In this document: one piece after another, positions 8,712 to 16,886 of the stretch
Layout: each line of letters starts with the position of its first letter
Numbering within the stretch: the first letter of the stretch is position 1
Source of the DNA: DATBLE01 sp963808815
GTDB taxonomy: Bacteria > Actinomycetota > Thermoleophilia > Gaiellales > Gaiellaceae
Assembly (NCBI GenBank): GCA_963808815.1
Contig: CAWEGI010000014.1
Location: 347,207 to 411,206 of the forward strand
Direction: 5' to 3'
DNA: 64,000 nt
Made by a program: the position numbers and the translations under genes
The notes under the pieces: model-generated
What the model saw: the letters and a program-made list of their open reading frames with translations, nothing else
Told to the model about the DNA's origin: nothing
The model's database searches: none

Positions 8712-9442
8712 TCGACCAGTTCCGGTCCGAGCTGCTCAAGATCCGGTCGACGAGGACGACGCTGGGGCTGCTGCTGACGATGATCGCCCTCGTGCTCCTG
8801 TTCGGCCTCCTCGGCGGCCTCCTGACCAAGGCGAACGGACTCGACGAGGCCGGCGAGCAGCGGGACCAGCTCGGGATCGGGGGCATCGCGACCATCTTCG
8901 CGGCGCTCGCAGGCGTGCTCGTCGTGACGAGCGAGTACCGGTTCGGGACGATCCGCCCGACGTTCGTCTTCACGCCGCGGAGGTGGCGGGTGGTCGGCGC
9001 GAAGCTGGTCGCGTCGACGGCGGCGGGATTGGCGCTGGCCGCGGTCGCGATCGGCCTGACGTGGGCGATCGGCGTGGCGATCCTCTCCGGTCGCGGCATC
9101 GCGCTTGCTCTCGACGCCGGGGACGTCCTGCTAATCGTGCTCGGCGGTTTCGCCGCGGCGGCCCTGTGGGGCGCGATCGGCGCCGGGCTCGGATCGATCC
9201 TGCACAACCAGGTGGCGTCGGTGATCGCGCTGTTGGTCTGGGTGTTCGTGCTCGAGAACGTGCTCTTCGGTTTCGTGCCGTCGGTCGGTCGATTCGGGCC
9301 GGGCCACGCGGGCGACGCGCTCTCGGGCATGACCGGCGACCACCTGCTGCCGGCCGCGGCGGGCGGCGGGATGCTCGTCGCCTGGGCTGCGGCGCTCGGC
9401 GCCGCCGGGCTCGTGCTCACCGCCCGACGAGACGTCACCTAG
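8708..9442 (+). CDS. ABC-2 type transporter permease
   Basis: 244 residues with about six membrane helices (first helix GLLLTMIALVLLFGLLGGLL at residues 18-37). The N-terminal RSELLKIRSTRTT segment is typical of ABC-2 permeases that pair with BcrA-like ATPases. Start GTG 8708 overlaps the ATPase stop. The extracellular loop is short, which fits an exporter rather than an importer. The stop TAG shares a CTAG with the stop of the convergent exporter gene, leaving no room for a separate terminator. Confidence 0.88.
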   Translation: MIDQFRSELLKIRSTRTTLGLLLTMIALVLLFGLLGGLLTKANGLDEAGEQRDQLGIGGIATIFAALAGVLVVTSEYRFGTIRPTFVFTPRRWRVVGAKLVASTAAGLALAAVAIGLTWAIGVAILSGRGIALALDAGDVLLIVLGGFAAAALWGAIGAGLGSILHNQVASVIALLVWVFVLENVLFGFVPSVGRFGPGHAGDALSGMTGDHLLPAAAGGGMLVAWAAALGAAGLVLTARRDVT

Positions 9443-11265
9443 AGCCCGGCGATCCTCCGGGCGGGCGGCTCGTCGAACACCGGGGCGAGCTCGGCGTCGC
9501 GGCTGACGAGGAGTGCATACCGCCCGCCGCGGGCGAGCAGCTCCTCGTGCCTGCCCATCTCGACGACCCGGCCGTGGTCGAGCACCACGATTTGGTCGGC
9601 GTCGCGCACGGTCGAGAGCCGGTGGGCGATCGCTATCGTCGTCCTGCCCTCGGCGAGCCCGTCGAGTGCCTCCTGCACGAGCCGCTCGGTCTCGGTGTCG
9701 AGCGAGGAGGTGGCCTCGTCGAGCACGAGAATCGGCGGGTTGCGGAGGATCGTCCGGGCGATCGCGATCCGCTGCCGCTCGCCGCCGGAGAAGCGGTGGC
9801 CGCGCTCGCCTACGACCGTGTCGTAGCCCTCTGGCAGCGCGGCGATCACGTGATCGATCCGCGCAGCGCGAGCGGCCGCTTCCAACTCGGCGTCGGTCGC
9901 ATCCGGCTTGGCGTAGCGCAGGTTCTCGGCGATCGACGCGTGGAAGAGGTACGTCTCCTGCGACACCACCCCGACCAGGTCGGAGAGCGCCTTGAACGAC
10001 AGGTCGCGGACGTCGACGCCGCCGATACGTACCGATCCGCGGCCGACGTCGTAGAGCCGCGCGGTCAGGTAGGCGAGCGTCGTCTTCCCCGAGCCGGTCT
10101 CGCCCACCAGCGCCGTCGTCGTTCCCGCAACGACCGTGAAGTCGACGTCCTCCAGCGTCCAAGCCTCCCCGTACCCGAACCAGACGTGGTCGAAATCCAC
10201 GTCGCCCGGCTCGATCCGGTCGAGCGCATCCGGCTTCTCGACGATGTCGACCGGCTGGTCGAGGTACTCGAAGATGCGGTCGAAGAGGGCGAGCGACGTC
10301 TGGACGTCAAGGCTGACGCCCAGCAGGGAGCCGACAGGGAAGAAGAGGCGTGTCTGCAGCGTGGTGAACGCGACGAGCGTCGCGATCGACACGGACTGGG
10401 AGCCGTGGGCGAGCGCGAGGCCGCCGAACCAGTAGACCGCGGCCGGCATGATCGCGAAGCTCGTCTGGATCGAGGCCATCACCCAGCGGCCGGCCATGCG
10501 CTGGCGGACCTCGAGGTCGGCGAGGCGCAGCGAGTCGGTCTCGAACCGGTCGGCGAGCGCGCCGCCGCGGCCCATCGTCTTGCCGAGCAAGATCCCGGAC
10601 ACCGAGAGCGACTCCTGCACCTGGCTGGAGATGTCGGCGAGCGTCTCCTGCGTCGTCTTCGCGATCCGCCGCCGCTCGTTGCCCACCCGCCTCGTCAGCA
10701 GCGCGAAGATCGGGATCAGCGCGAGCGCGAACAGCGCCAGCTGCCAGCTCAGCAGCAGCATGCCGACGACGGTCGCGGCGACCGTGGTCACGTTCGAGGC
10801 GATCGAGGTCGCCGTGTTCGTGACGACGTTCTGGACGCCGCCGATGTCGTTCTGGATCCGCGACTGCGTCTCGCCGGTTCGGGTGCGCGTGAAGAAGGCG
10901 AGCGAGAGCCGCTGCAGGTGGCGGAAGACCCTGGCGCGCAGGTCGTGCATCACCCGCTGGCCGACCTGGTTCGAGAGCAGCGTCTGGATCACGCCCAGGA
11001 CGCCGGTGACGATCGCGATCGCGATCATCCCCGCTGCCGCCCAGGAGAGGGCGGTCGTGTCGTTGCTGCCGATGGCCTCGAGGACGCGCTTGAGCAGGAA
11101 CGCCGGGACGACGCCCAGCGCCGCCGACAGGACGATCAGCGCCAGCAGGCCGGAGAGCCGCGGCCAGTAGGGCCTGAACAGCGCACCGACCCGCCGGAGG
11201 TTCGCGCGGCGCTGCTCAGGGTCGGCGGTGCGCTCGGGCGCCTCGTCGGCTGAGTGGAAGAACAT
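9439..11265 (-). CDS. ABC exporter, fused membrane and ATPase domains (MsbA/MdlB type)
   Basis: 608 residues if started at ATG 11265, or 610 from ATG 11271. An AGAGGAG site sits directly against 11271 and about 6 bases from 11265, so the latter is preferred. An N-terminal six-helix membrane domain (residues about 30-330) precedes a complete ATPase: Walker A GETGSGKTT, signature FSGGERQRIAIAR, Walker B ILVLDEATSSLD, H-loop AIAHRLSTV. It is a half-transporter that should dimerise to export lipids or drugs. Divergent from the MoaD-MoaE fusion with about 30 bases between starts. Confidence 0.92.
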   Translation of the reverse strand: MFFHSADEAPERTADPEQRRANLRRVGALFRPYWPRLSGLLALIVLSAALGVVPAFLLKRVLEAIGSNDTTALSWAAAGMIAIAIVTGVLGVIQTLLSNQVGQRVMHDLRARVFRHLQRLSLAFFTRTRTGETQSRIQNDIGGVQNVVTNTATSIASNVTTVAATVVGMLLLSWQLALFALALIPIFALLTRRVGNERRRIAKTTQETLADISSQVQESLSVSGILLGKTMGRGGALADRFETDSLRLADLEVRQRMAGRWVMASIQTSFAIMPAAVYWFGGLALAHGSQSVSIATLVAFTTLQTRLFFPVGSLLGVSLDVQTSLALFDRIFEYLDQPVDIVEKPDALDRIEPGDVDFDHVWFGYGEAWTLEDVDFTVVAGTTTALVGETGSGKTTLAYLTARLYDVGRGSVRIGGVDVRDLSFKALSDLVGVVSQETYLFHASIAENLRYAKPDATDAELEAAARAARIDHVIAALPEGYDTVVGERGHRFSGGERQRIAIARTILRNPPILVLDEATSSLDTETERLVQEALDGLAEGRTTIAIAHRLSTVRDADQIVVLDHGRVVEMGRHEELLARGGRYALLVSRDAELAPVFDEPPARRIAGL

Positions 11266-11295
11266 GCCCATCTCCTCTGAGCGTACTGTTCGGAG

Positions 11296-11934
11296 ATGGT
11301 CGTCCAGGTGCGCCTGTTCGCCGGGCTGCGCGAGCGCGCCGGCTGGTCGGAACGCGACCTCGACGTGGCCGACGGAGCGAGCGTGGCCGACGTCTGGCCA
11401 CTGCTGGAGCTCGGCGAGCGGCCGGGTGGCCTGCTCTACGCGGTCAACCTGGAGTATGCGGGCGAAGACCGGGTACTCCAGCCGGGCGACGAGGTCGCCC
11501 TGATCCCGCCGGTCTCGGGCGGCGCCTTCCGCCTCACCGACGTGCCGATCGACCCGAGTGCCGTGGTCGCGGAGGCGGCCGACGACCGGGCGGGCGCGAT
11601 CGCCACGTTCCTCGGAACGACGCGCGTCGAGTCGCGCGGCCGCACCGTCCACTACCTCGACTACGAGGCGTACGGCGGCATGGCCGAGAAGGTCATGGCG
11701 GAGCTCGCGGAGCAGCTCGCCGCGAAGCACGAGCTCTGCGCGGTCGCGATCACCCACCGCGTCGGCCGGGTCGAGATCGGTGAGGTCTCGGTTGCGATCG
11801 CCGTCTCGGCCCCGCACCGCGCGGCGGCGCTGGCCGCCTGCGCCGAGGCGATCGACACGCTCAAGGAGACCGTCCCGCTCTGGAAGAAAGAGGTCTACGA
11901 GGGCGGCGAGGAGTGGATCGGGAGGGGTTCCTGA
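11296..11934 (+). CDS. moaX: MoaD-MoaE fusion: molybdopterin synthase in one chain (MoaX type)
   Basis: 212 residues. Residues 1-76 are MoaD (ubiquitin-like fold; VQVRLFAGLRERAG at the start, ending IPPVSGG). Residues about 80-210 are MoaE, with GAIATFLGTTRVESRGR, the conserved YEAYGGMAEK and the Lys-containing LKETVPLWKKEVYEGG catalytic segment. Together they convert precursor Z (cPMP) to molybdopterin. The MoaD double glycine, which must be a free C-terminus to be adenylated and thiocarboxylated, is internal at residues 75-76. Processing after it is therefore expected, as reported for mycobacterial MoaX. Start ATG 11296 has a GGAG just before it. Confidence 0.93.
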   Translation: MVVQVRLFAGLRERAGWSERDLDVADGASVADVWPLLELGERPGGLLYAVNLEYAGEDRVLQPGDEVALIPPVSGGAFRLTDVPIDPSAVVAEAADDRAGAIATFLGTTRVESRGRTVHYLDYEAYGGMAEKVMAELAEQLAAKHELCAVAITHRVGRVEIGEVSVAIAVSAPHRAAALAACAEAIDTLKETVPLWKKEVYEGGEEWIGRGS

Positions 11935-11961
11935 GCGACCCCCGGCGGCTACCATCGACGT

Positions 11962-12924
11962 ATGGAGCGCATGGCGCACCCCGGCTGGTGCGAGAACCTC
12001 GTAGCCGCCGGCGGGCTGAGGCAGGACGAGCGGGTCCTCGTCGTCGTCGACGAGCCGCTCCTCGAGGAGGGCTCGCAGCTGGCTGCGGCTGTGAAGGACG
12101 CGGGCGGCGAGCCGCGACTCGAGCTGTGGGGCGGGAACCAGCGGCCGCTGGCGGCCGCGCCGCCGGGCGTGCTCGAAGGCGGCCGCGCCGCCGACCTCTC
12201 GTTCTTCATCTCACAGGCCCCACGCGGGGACGAGGCGGGCGCCCGCTTCCAGCTGATGGAGGCTGTGACGGGCCACGGCGGCCGGCAGATCTTCATGGGG
12301 CTGGTCGACGGCGAACTCCTGCGCGGAGAGCTCTCCGGACCGCCCCCCGACCTCGCGGAGGTGGCGCAGCAGGTGCTCGTACAGCTCGAGGGGACCGAGA
12401 CGATCCACATCCGGGGCCGCGCGGGAACAGACCTCACCCTGCGCGTCGCCGGCCGCCCCTGGAAGACCGACGCCGGCGAGCTCGTCCCCGGCGAGACAGC
12501 CAACTACCCCGGCGGCGAGGTCTTTGTGGCACCGCACGCCGACGGCGCCGACGGCGTCCTTGTCGCCGACCTGACCGTCCCGTACACGGTCGAGGGGCTC
12601 GTCGACGAGCCCGTCACGCTCCGGTTCGAACGCGGCCGCGTCACCTCGATCGAGGGAGGGCGCGCCGCCGACCTGCTCCGCGAGCTGGTCGAGAGCGCCG
12701 GCGCGGGCGCGGACGTGATCGCCGAGCTCGGGATCGGTCTCAACCACGACCTGACTCCGCGAGGCCACGTGATGCTCGACGAGAAGGCGGGCGGCACCGC
12801 CCACGTCGCCATCGGGCGCAACACGGGCACATACGGCGGGGACAACGAGGCGAGCATCCACGTCGACTGCGTCTTCTCGGCGCCCGAGGTCGAGGCCGAC
12901 GGCCGTCCGGTCGATATCCCGTAA
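11962..12924 (+). CDS. M29-like aminopeptidase family protein
   Basis: 320 residues. The C-terminal half carries the metal-ligand pattern of the thermophilic aminopeptidase (M29) fold: Glu in NYPGGEVFVAP, Glu in IAELGIGLN, His in GGTAHVAIGRN and the His/Asp pair in ASIHVDCVF. These correspond to the two-metal site of AmpS/PepS-like enzymes (family knowledge). The N-terminus (WCENLVAAGGLRQDERVLVVVD) also fits. ATG 11962 is used; a second ATG at 11971 is possible and neither has a strong ribosome-binding site. It is shorter than classical M29 enzymes (about 400), so it belongs to the short leucyl-aminopeptidase-like branch. Likely a cytoplasmic peptidase. Confidence 0.8.
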   Translation: MERMAHPGWCENLVAAGGLRQDERVLVVVDEPLLEEGSQLAAAVKDAGGEPRLELWGGNQRPLAAAPPGVLEGGRAADLSFFISQAPRGDEAGARFQLMEAVTGHGGRQIFMGLVDGELLRGELSGPPPDLAEVAQQVLVQLEGTETIHIRGRAGTDLTLRVAGRPWKTDAGELVPGETANYPGGEVFVAPHADGADGVLVADLTVPYTVEGLVDEPVTLRFERGRVTSIEGGRAADLLRELVESAGAGADVIAELGIGLNHDLTPRGHVMLDEKAGGTAHVAIGRNTGTYGGDNEASIHVDCVFSAPEVEADGRPVDIP

Positions 12925-12932
12925 CAGAGACC

Positions 12933-13589
12933 ATGGGCGTCCAGCCGGAGATCCCCGAGCGCGAGTACCGTCCGATCCACCCGGAGCCGGCGTGGCGGTC
13001 GCTCGCGCGGAAGATCTGGGCGCCGCTCGCCGTCCTCCTCGGTCTGATCGTCAAGTTCGGCTTCGCGTTCGCGAAGTTCGCGTCGATCTTCGTCGCGGTC
13101 GGCGGGTATGCGCTCCTCTGGGGCTGGCAGTTCGCCGTCGGCTTCGTGCTCCTGATCTTCGTGCACGAGCTCGGGCACTTCGTGGAGGCGCGCCGTCGCG
13201 GGTTCAACGCCGCGTGGCCGGTCTTCATCCCGTTCCTGGGCGCCTACGTCGCGATCCGCGACGCACGGATGAACCCGTGGCAGAATTTCTGGATCTCGTT
13301 CGCCGGCCCGTTCTGGGGAAGCGTCGGCGCCGCGTCGGTGTGGCTGGTCGGCGAGCAGCAGGGGTCCCGGATGCTGCAGGCGCTCGGCTACGTCGGCTTC
13401 CTGCTCAATCTGATCAACATGGCGCCGATCGGGATCCTCGACGGCGGCTCGATGTGGCGCTCGATCAAGACGATGCGCCTCGGGGGGACGCCGGGCAAGG
13501 CGCAGCTCGCGACGGTCGCGTTCTTCGCCCTCGCCGCGCTGCTCGTGATCGGCATGTTCGCCGCCCACGTGCCGCAGAACCGCCTCTAG
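12933..13589 (+). CDS. Site-2 protease family zinc metalloprotease (M50)
   Basis: 218 residues starting at ATG 12933, 8 bases after the previous stop. Several membrane helices are visible, with the zinc motif HELGH in helix 3 (IFVHELGHFVEARRRGF, about residue 76) and the third ligand in the NxxPxxxLDGG motif (NMAPIGILDGG, about residue 165). This is the minimal core of intramembrane site-2 proteases; there is no PDZ or CBS domain. Members cut membrane-bound anti-sigma factors or signal peptides, but no sigma/anti-sigma pair is adjacent, so the substrate is unknown. The 3' end runs straight into the large palindrome. Confidence 0.88.
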   Translation: MGVQPEIPEREYRPIHPEPAWRSLARKIWAPLAVLLGLIVKFGFAFAKFASIFVAVGGYALLWGWQFAVGFVLLIFVHELGHFVEARRRGFNAAWPVFIPFLGAYVAIRDARMNPWQNFWISFAGPFWGSVGAASVWLVGEQQGSRMLQALGYVGFLLNLINMAPIGILDGGSMWRSIKTMRLGGTPGKAQLATVAFFALAALLVIGMFAAHVPQNRL

Positions 13590-13593
13590 CCGA

Positions 13594-13760
13594 AGTGCTC
13601 CTTCCGGCAATAGTCAGAACGCTTCTGGCGGCGCCCGGAACCGTCATGCGGCGTCCTCAGTCGCGCCAATATCTGATTTCGATATTGGCGCTCCCTGCGT
13701 CCTTGCCTGACGGCCCCGGTCACTCGCCAGAAGCGGGAGACCATTACCGGAAGGAGCACT
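13594..13760. repeat. 167-base near-palindrome between the protease and LOG genes
   Basis: Two 80-base arms face each other around a 7-base loop (13674-13680). Matching blocks are AGTGCTCCTTCCGG (13594) with CCGGAAGGAGCACT (to 13760), GCTTCTGGCG with CGCCAGAAGC, CCGTCA with TGACGG, and a perfect innermost stem GCGCCAATATC / GATATTGGCGC. The arms align along their whole length with a few mismatches and one compensating gap pair. The outermost right arm contains AAGGAG, the ribosome-binding site of the next gene, so in RNA the left arm would pair with and hide it. It may be a mobile inverted-repeat element (MITE-like), a cis-regulatory RNA, or both. Confidence 0.85.
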
Positions 13761-13763
13761 AGC

Positions 13764-14468
13764 GTGGCCGTCGACCGCCGCATCCTCGAGCACGACGACC
13801 GCAACATCGAGAAGCACGTCGAGCTGATCGCGGAAGAGCTGCGCATGGGCTTCCAGGCGGTCGACCGCATCCCGCGTCCCGCGGCGACCGTCTTCGGCTC
13901 GGCGCGCACGCCTCGCGACAACCCCGAGTACGAGCAGGCCCGCGCCTGCGGCCGGGCGCTGGCGCAGGCCGGCTTCGCGGTCGTCACCGGCGGCGGGCCA
14001 GGCTCGATGGAAGCGGCGAACCGCGGTGCGAAAGAGGGCGGCGGCTTTTCGGTGGGCTTCAACGTCGAGCTTCCGCACGAGCAGGCGCCGAACCCGTACG
14101 TCGACCTCGCCGTCGCCTTCCGCCACTTCTACGCGCGGAAGGTGATGCTCGTCAAGGCGGCGGAGGGCTTCATCCTCTTTCCCGGGGGCTTCGGCACGCT
14201 CGACGAGCTGTTCGAGTCGCTCACGCTGATCCAGACGGACAAGGTGCGTGAGTTTCCCGTCTCTCTGATCGGCACCGACTACTGGCGTGGCCTGCTCGAC
14301 TGGATCGCCGCCCACCCGCTCGCCGAGAAGAAGATCGCCCCCGAGGACCTCGACCTCCTCCACCTCACCGACGACGTCCACGAGGCCGTCGAGGCGGTCT
14401 ACGACTGCTGGGCGCGTTGGTGCGCCGATCCGCCGGTCCACGAGCCCGAAAAGGCCGACGCACAGTAG
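13764..14468 (+). CDS. LOG family protein (cytokinin-type nucleoside monophosphate phosphoribohydrolase)
   Basis: 234 residues with both signature motifs: GGGPGSMEAANRGA (nucleotide binding) and PGGFGTLDE (catalytic Glu). Family members cleave the N-glycosidic bond of nucleoside 5'-monophosphates, releasing the base and ribose-5-phosphate; many bacterial copies are annotated as TIGR00730. The start is GTG 13764, with AAGGAG seven bases upstream inside the right arm of the 167-base palindrome. If that hairpin forms in mRNA, translation would be repressed. Cytoplasmic. The true base substrate cannot be read from sequence. Confidence 0.9.
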   Translation: MAVDRRILEHDDRNIEKHVELIAEELRMGFQAVDRIPRPAATVFGSARTPRDNPEYEQARACGRALAQAGFAVVTGGGPGSMEAANRGAKEGGGFSVGFNVELPHEQAPNPYVDLAVAFRHFYARKVMLVKAAEGFILFPGGFGTLDELFESLTLIQTDKVREFPVSLIGTDYWRGLLDWIAAHPLAEKKIAPEDLDLLHLTDDVHEAVEAVYDCWARWCADPPVHEPEKADAQ

Positions 14469-14568
14469 GGGGCTGTCCCCACCCCGAAAAACCGGCCGGC
14501 ACCATGGCCCTGCATCGCACGCCGCGGCAGCCTTGGGTCAACATCCTTACGACACAACGGAGTTGACC

Positions 14569-16176
14569 ATGAGCATCGTCCGCCCACTCTTCCAGGCCGA
14601 GACGTACCGCAACCTGCTGTTCCTCGTCGCGGGGATCCCGATCGCCGCGGTCGTGCTCGGCCTCGTGATCGCCGGGTGGACGTCGATCGCCGTGCTGGCG
14701 ATCACTCCGCTCGTCGTTCCCGTGCTGCTCGGCTACCGGGGCGCCGTCGGGCTGGTCGCCCGCGGAGACGCCTCGCTCGCGCGGTCGCTGCTCGGCACCA
14801 CCGCCGGGCCGCCGGTCTCGTCCGCCGGCCGCGGCTTCTGGGGGCGGGCCAAGGCCGTGTTCCTCGATCCCTCGTTCTGGCGGCAGCAGGCCTACCTGCT
14901 GCTGCGGATGACGCTCGGGTTCGCACTGGCGGTCGCGGAGCTCTCGCTGATCGCGGCGGCCCTCGGCTGGATCTCGATGCCGATCTGGTACCGCTGGACC
15001 GACGAAAACTACGGCTCGTGGCACGTTGACACCCTCGGCCGGGCACTGTTGCTCGTGCCGGCCGGGATCGTGGCGCTGGTCGCCGCCGCCTGGTTCGCGC
15101 GGGTGCTCGGAGCGCTCTCCGCCTGGCAGGTCCGGTCACTCCTCAGTGCGCGCCCCGCCCCCACGTCGCCCGAGGCCGTCAGCCGGTACCGCCGGCAGGC
15201 CCTCTGGATCGACGGCTGCACCGCGGCGGGGCTCGTCGTCCTGACGACGATCGTCTGGGCCGCGACCGGCGCAGGCTATTACTGGCCGCAGTGGGTCCTG
15301 CTTCCACTGGCGCTGCTGTTCGCGATCCATGCGCTGGTCGAGCTGGTCGTGTCGAAGGTCCGACCCCGGGACCGCGCGGTGGCAATTCACGGCGGCGTGG
15401 TCGCGGCGATCTTCGTCTTCCTCGTCGCGGTCTGGGCGCTGACCTCACGCGGGTACTTCTGGCCCGCCTGGACGCTGCTCGGCCTGGCGAGCGCGCTCGT
15501 CGTGCACTACCTGATCACGCGTAGTCAGAGGCGCGACCGCCTCGCCCGCCGCGTCGAGACGCTCGAGACGACCCGCCTGGGCGCGGTCGAGGAGCAGGAC
15601 GCCGAGCTCCGCCGCATCGAGCGCGACCTGCACGACGGCGCGCAGGCCAGGCTGGTCGCGCTCGGCATGAGCCTCGGGATGGCGGAGCAGAAGTTCGAGT
15701 CCGACCCGGAGGGCGCGCAGCAGCTGGTCGCAGAGGCCCGCGCCGGCGTCGCCGAGGCCCTGCGCGAGCTGCGCGACCTGGCCCGCGGCATCTACCCGCC
15801 GGTCCTCGCCGACCGCGGGATCGGGGCGGCTCTGGAGACGCTGGCCGACCGCAGTCCGTTGACGACGATCGTCGCGGTCGACCTGGACGAACGGCCGCAG
15901 GCCCGGGTCGAGACCGCCGCGTACTTCGTCGCCGCAGAGGCCATGGCCAACGCAATCAAGCACTCCGGAGCCGGCCGCATCGACATCTCGGTCGGACGCC
16001 GCAACGGGATGCTCGAGATCGAGGTCAGCGACGACGGCACGGGCGGCGCCGACGAGCACGGAAACGGCCTCGCCGGTCTGCGCAGGCGCGTCGAGGCGCT
16101 GGACGGCACGCTGACGGTGAAGAGCCCCGAAGGTGGGCCGACGACGATCCGGGCGGAGCTGCCGTGCGCATCGTGA
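14569..16176 (+). CDS. NarL-type sensor histidine kinase with N-terminal membrane sensor domain
   Basis: 535 residues from ATG 14569. Residues 1-330 hold several membrane helices; the first part (FQAETYRNLLFLVAG ... VPVLLGYRGAVG) resembles the putative-sensor domain found at the start of many actinobacterial kinases, followed by further paired helices with repeated GYYWPQW / GYFWPAW turns. The HisKA_3 phospho-acceptor motif is ERDLHDGAQARLVALGM (about residue 350). The HATPase has an N-box (EAMANAIKHSGA) and G-box (SDDGTGGADEHGNGLAGL). It overlaps the regulator gene by 13 bases, so they form one two-component system. Confidence 0.92.
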   Translation: MSIVRPLFQAETYRNLLFLVAGIPIAAVVLGLVIAGWTSIAVLAITPLVVPVLLGYRGAVGLVARGDASLARSLLGTTAGPPVSSAGRGFWGRAKAVFLDPSFWRQQAYLLLRMTLGFALAVAELSLIAAALGWISMPIWYRWTDENYGSWHVDTLGRALLLVPAGIVALVAAAWFARVLGALSAWQVRSLLSARPAPTSPEAVSRYRRQALWIDGCTAAGLVVLTTIVWAATGAGYYWPQWVLLPLALLFAIHALVELVVSKVRPRDRAVAIHGGVVAAIFVFLVAVWALTSRGYFWPAWTLLGLASALVVHYLITRSQRRDRLARRVETLETTRLGAVEEQDAELRRIERDLHDGAQARLVALGMSLGMAEQKFESDPEGAQQLVAEARAGVAEALRELRDLARGIYPPVLADRGIGAALETLADRSPLTTIVAVDLDERPQARVETAAYFVAAEAMANAIKHSGAGRIDISVGRRNGMLEIEVSDDGTGGADEHGNGLAGLRRRVEALDGTLTVKSPEGGPTTIRAELPCAS

Positions 16177-16814
16177 TCGCCGAGGATCTCGCGCTCCTCC
16201 GCGACGGACTCGCCCGGCTGCTCCGCGACAACGACCTCGACGTGGTCGCCGAGGTCGCAGACGCCGACGCGCTCGTCCACGCAGTCCTCCGCGAGCGCCC
16301 CGACCTCGCGATCGTCGACATCCGCCTGCCGCCGACCTTCCGCGACGAGGGCCTGCGGGCCGCGCTGGAGCTGCGCGGCTCCGCGCCGGAGACCGCGATC
16401 CTCGTGCTCTCCCAGTACGTCGAGCACACGTACGCCGCAGAGCTGCTCGCCCAGGCCGGGAGCTCCGCCGGCGTCGGCTACCTGCTCAAGGACCGGGTGC
16501 TGGACGCCGCAGACTTCGTCGACGCCGTCAGGCGCGTCGCCGACGGCGGCACCGCTCTCGATCCCGAGGTCGTCGCCCAGCTCCTCGGGAACCGCGGCTC
16601 CCACCGGCTCGACGTGCTGACGCCGCGCGAGCTCGACGTGCTGAAGCTGATGGCCGAGGGCAGGTCAAACGCGGGGATCGCCGAGTCGCTCGTGCTCACC
16701 GTGGGCGCGGTCGAGAAACACATCGCGAGCATCTTCCAGAAGCTCCAGCTGCCGCCCTCGGAGAGCGACCACCGCCGCGTCCTCGCAGTGCTCACCTACC
16801 TCCAGGAGCGGTGA
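16164..16814 (+). CDS. LuxR/NarL-family response regulator
   Basis: 216 residues. The receiver domain has acidic E7-D8, phospho-acceptor D52 (LAIVDIRLPP) and the conserved Lys in YLLKDR. The C-terminal helix-turn-helix is LTPRELDVLKLMAEGRSNAGIAE...VGAVEKHIASIF. It starts at GTG 16164 inside the kinase gene and is therefore co-translated with it. Phosphorylation should drive dimerisation and DNA binding. Its target is not obvious; it could control its own operon. A perfect 30-base palindrome follows the stop. Confidence 0.93.
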   Translation: MRIVIAEDLALLRDGLARLLRDNDLDVVAEVADADALVHAVLRERPDLAIVDIRLPPTFRDEGLRAALELRGSAPETAILVLSQYVEHTYAAELLAQAGSSAGVGYLLKDRVLDAADFVDAVRRVADGGTALDPEVVAQLLGNRGSHRLDVLTPRELDVLKLMAEGRSNAGIAESLVLTVGAVEKHIASIFQKLQLPPSESDHRRVLAVLTYLQER

Positions 16815-16830
16815 GCCCGCCCGCGCGGAC

Positions 16831-16860
16831 AGCAGTGACAGGCTTAAGCCTGTCACTGCT
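16831..16860. terminator. Perfect 30-base palindrome between convergent genes
   Basis: AGCAGTGACAGGCTT is followed directly by its exact reverse complement, giving a 15-base-pair hairpin arm. It lies 16 bases after the regulator stop and 26 bases before the stop of the convergent carboxypeptidase gene. The position suits a bidirectional terminator. There is no strong T tract (CTCTTCG follows), so a protein-binding site is an alternative. Confidence 0.7.
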
Positions 16861-16886
16861 CTTCGAAGCCCGCGGCCGTCGAGAGG

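Noticed and set aside
9439..11979. Extended N-terminus for the ABC exporter up to 11979
   Set aside because: The extra 238 codons lie antisense to the MoaD-MoaE gene and have no family match; the exporter's own start has a good ribosome-binding site at 11265/11271.
13586..13763. A 5-base CTAGC target-site duplication flanking the large palindrome
   Set aside because: CTAGC occurs on both sides (13586 and 13759), but the right copy lies partly inside the palindrome arm, so the ends are not symmetric. It is too short to prove transposition.
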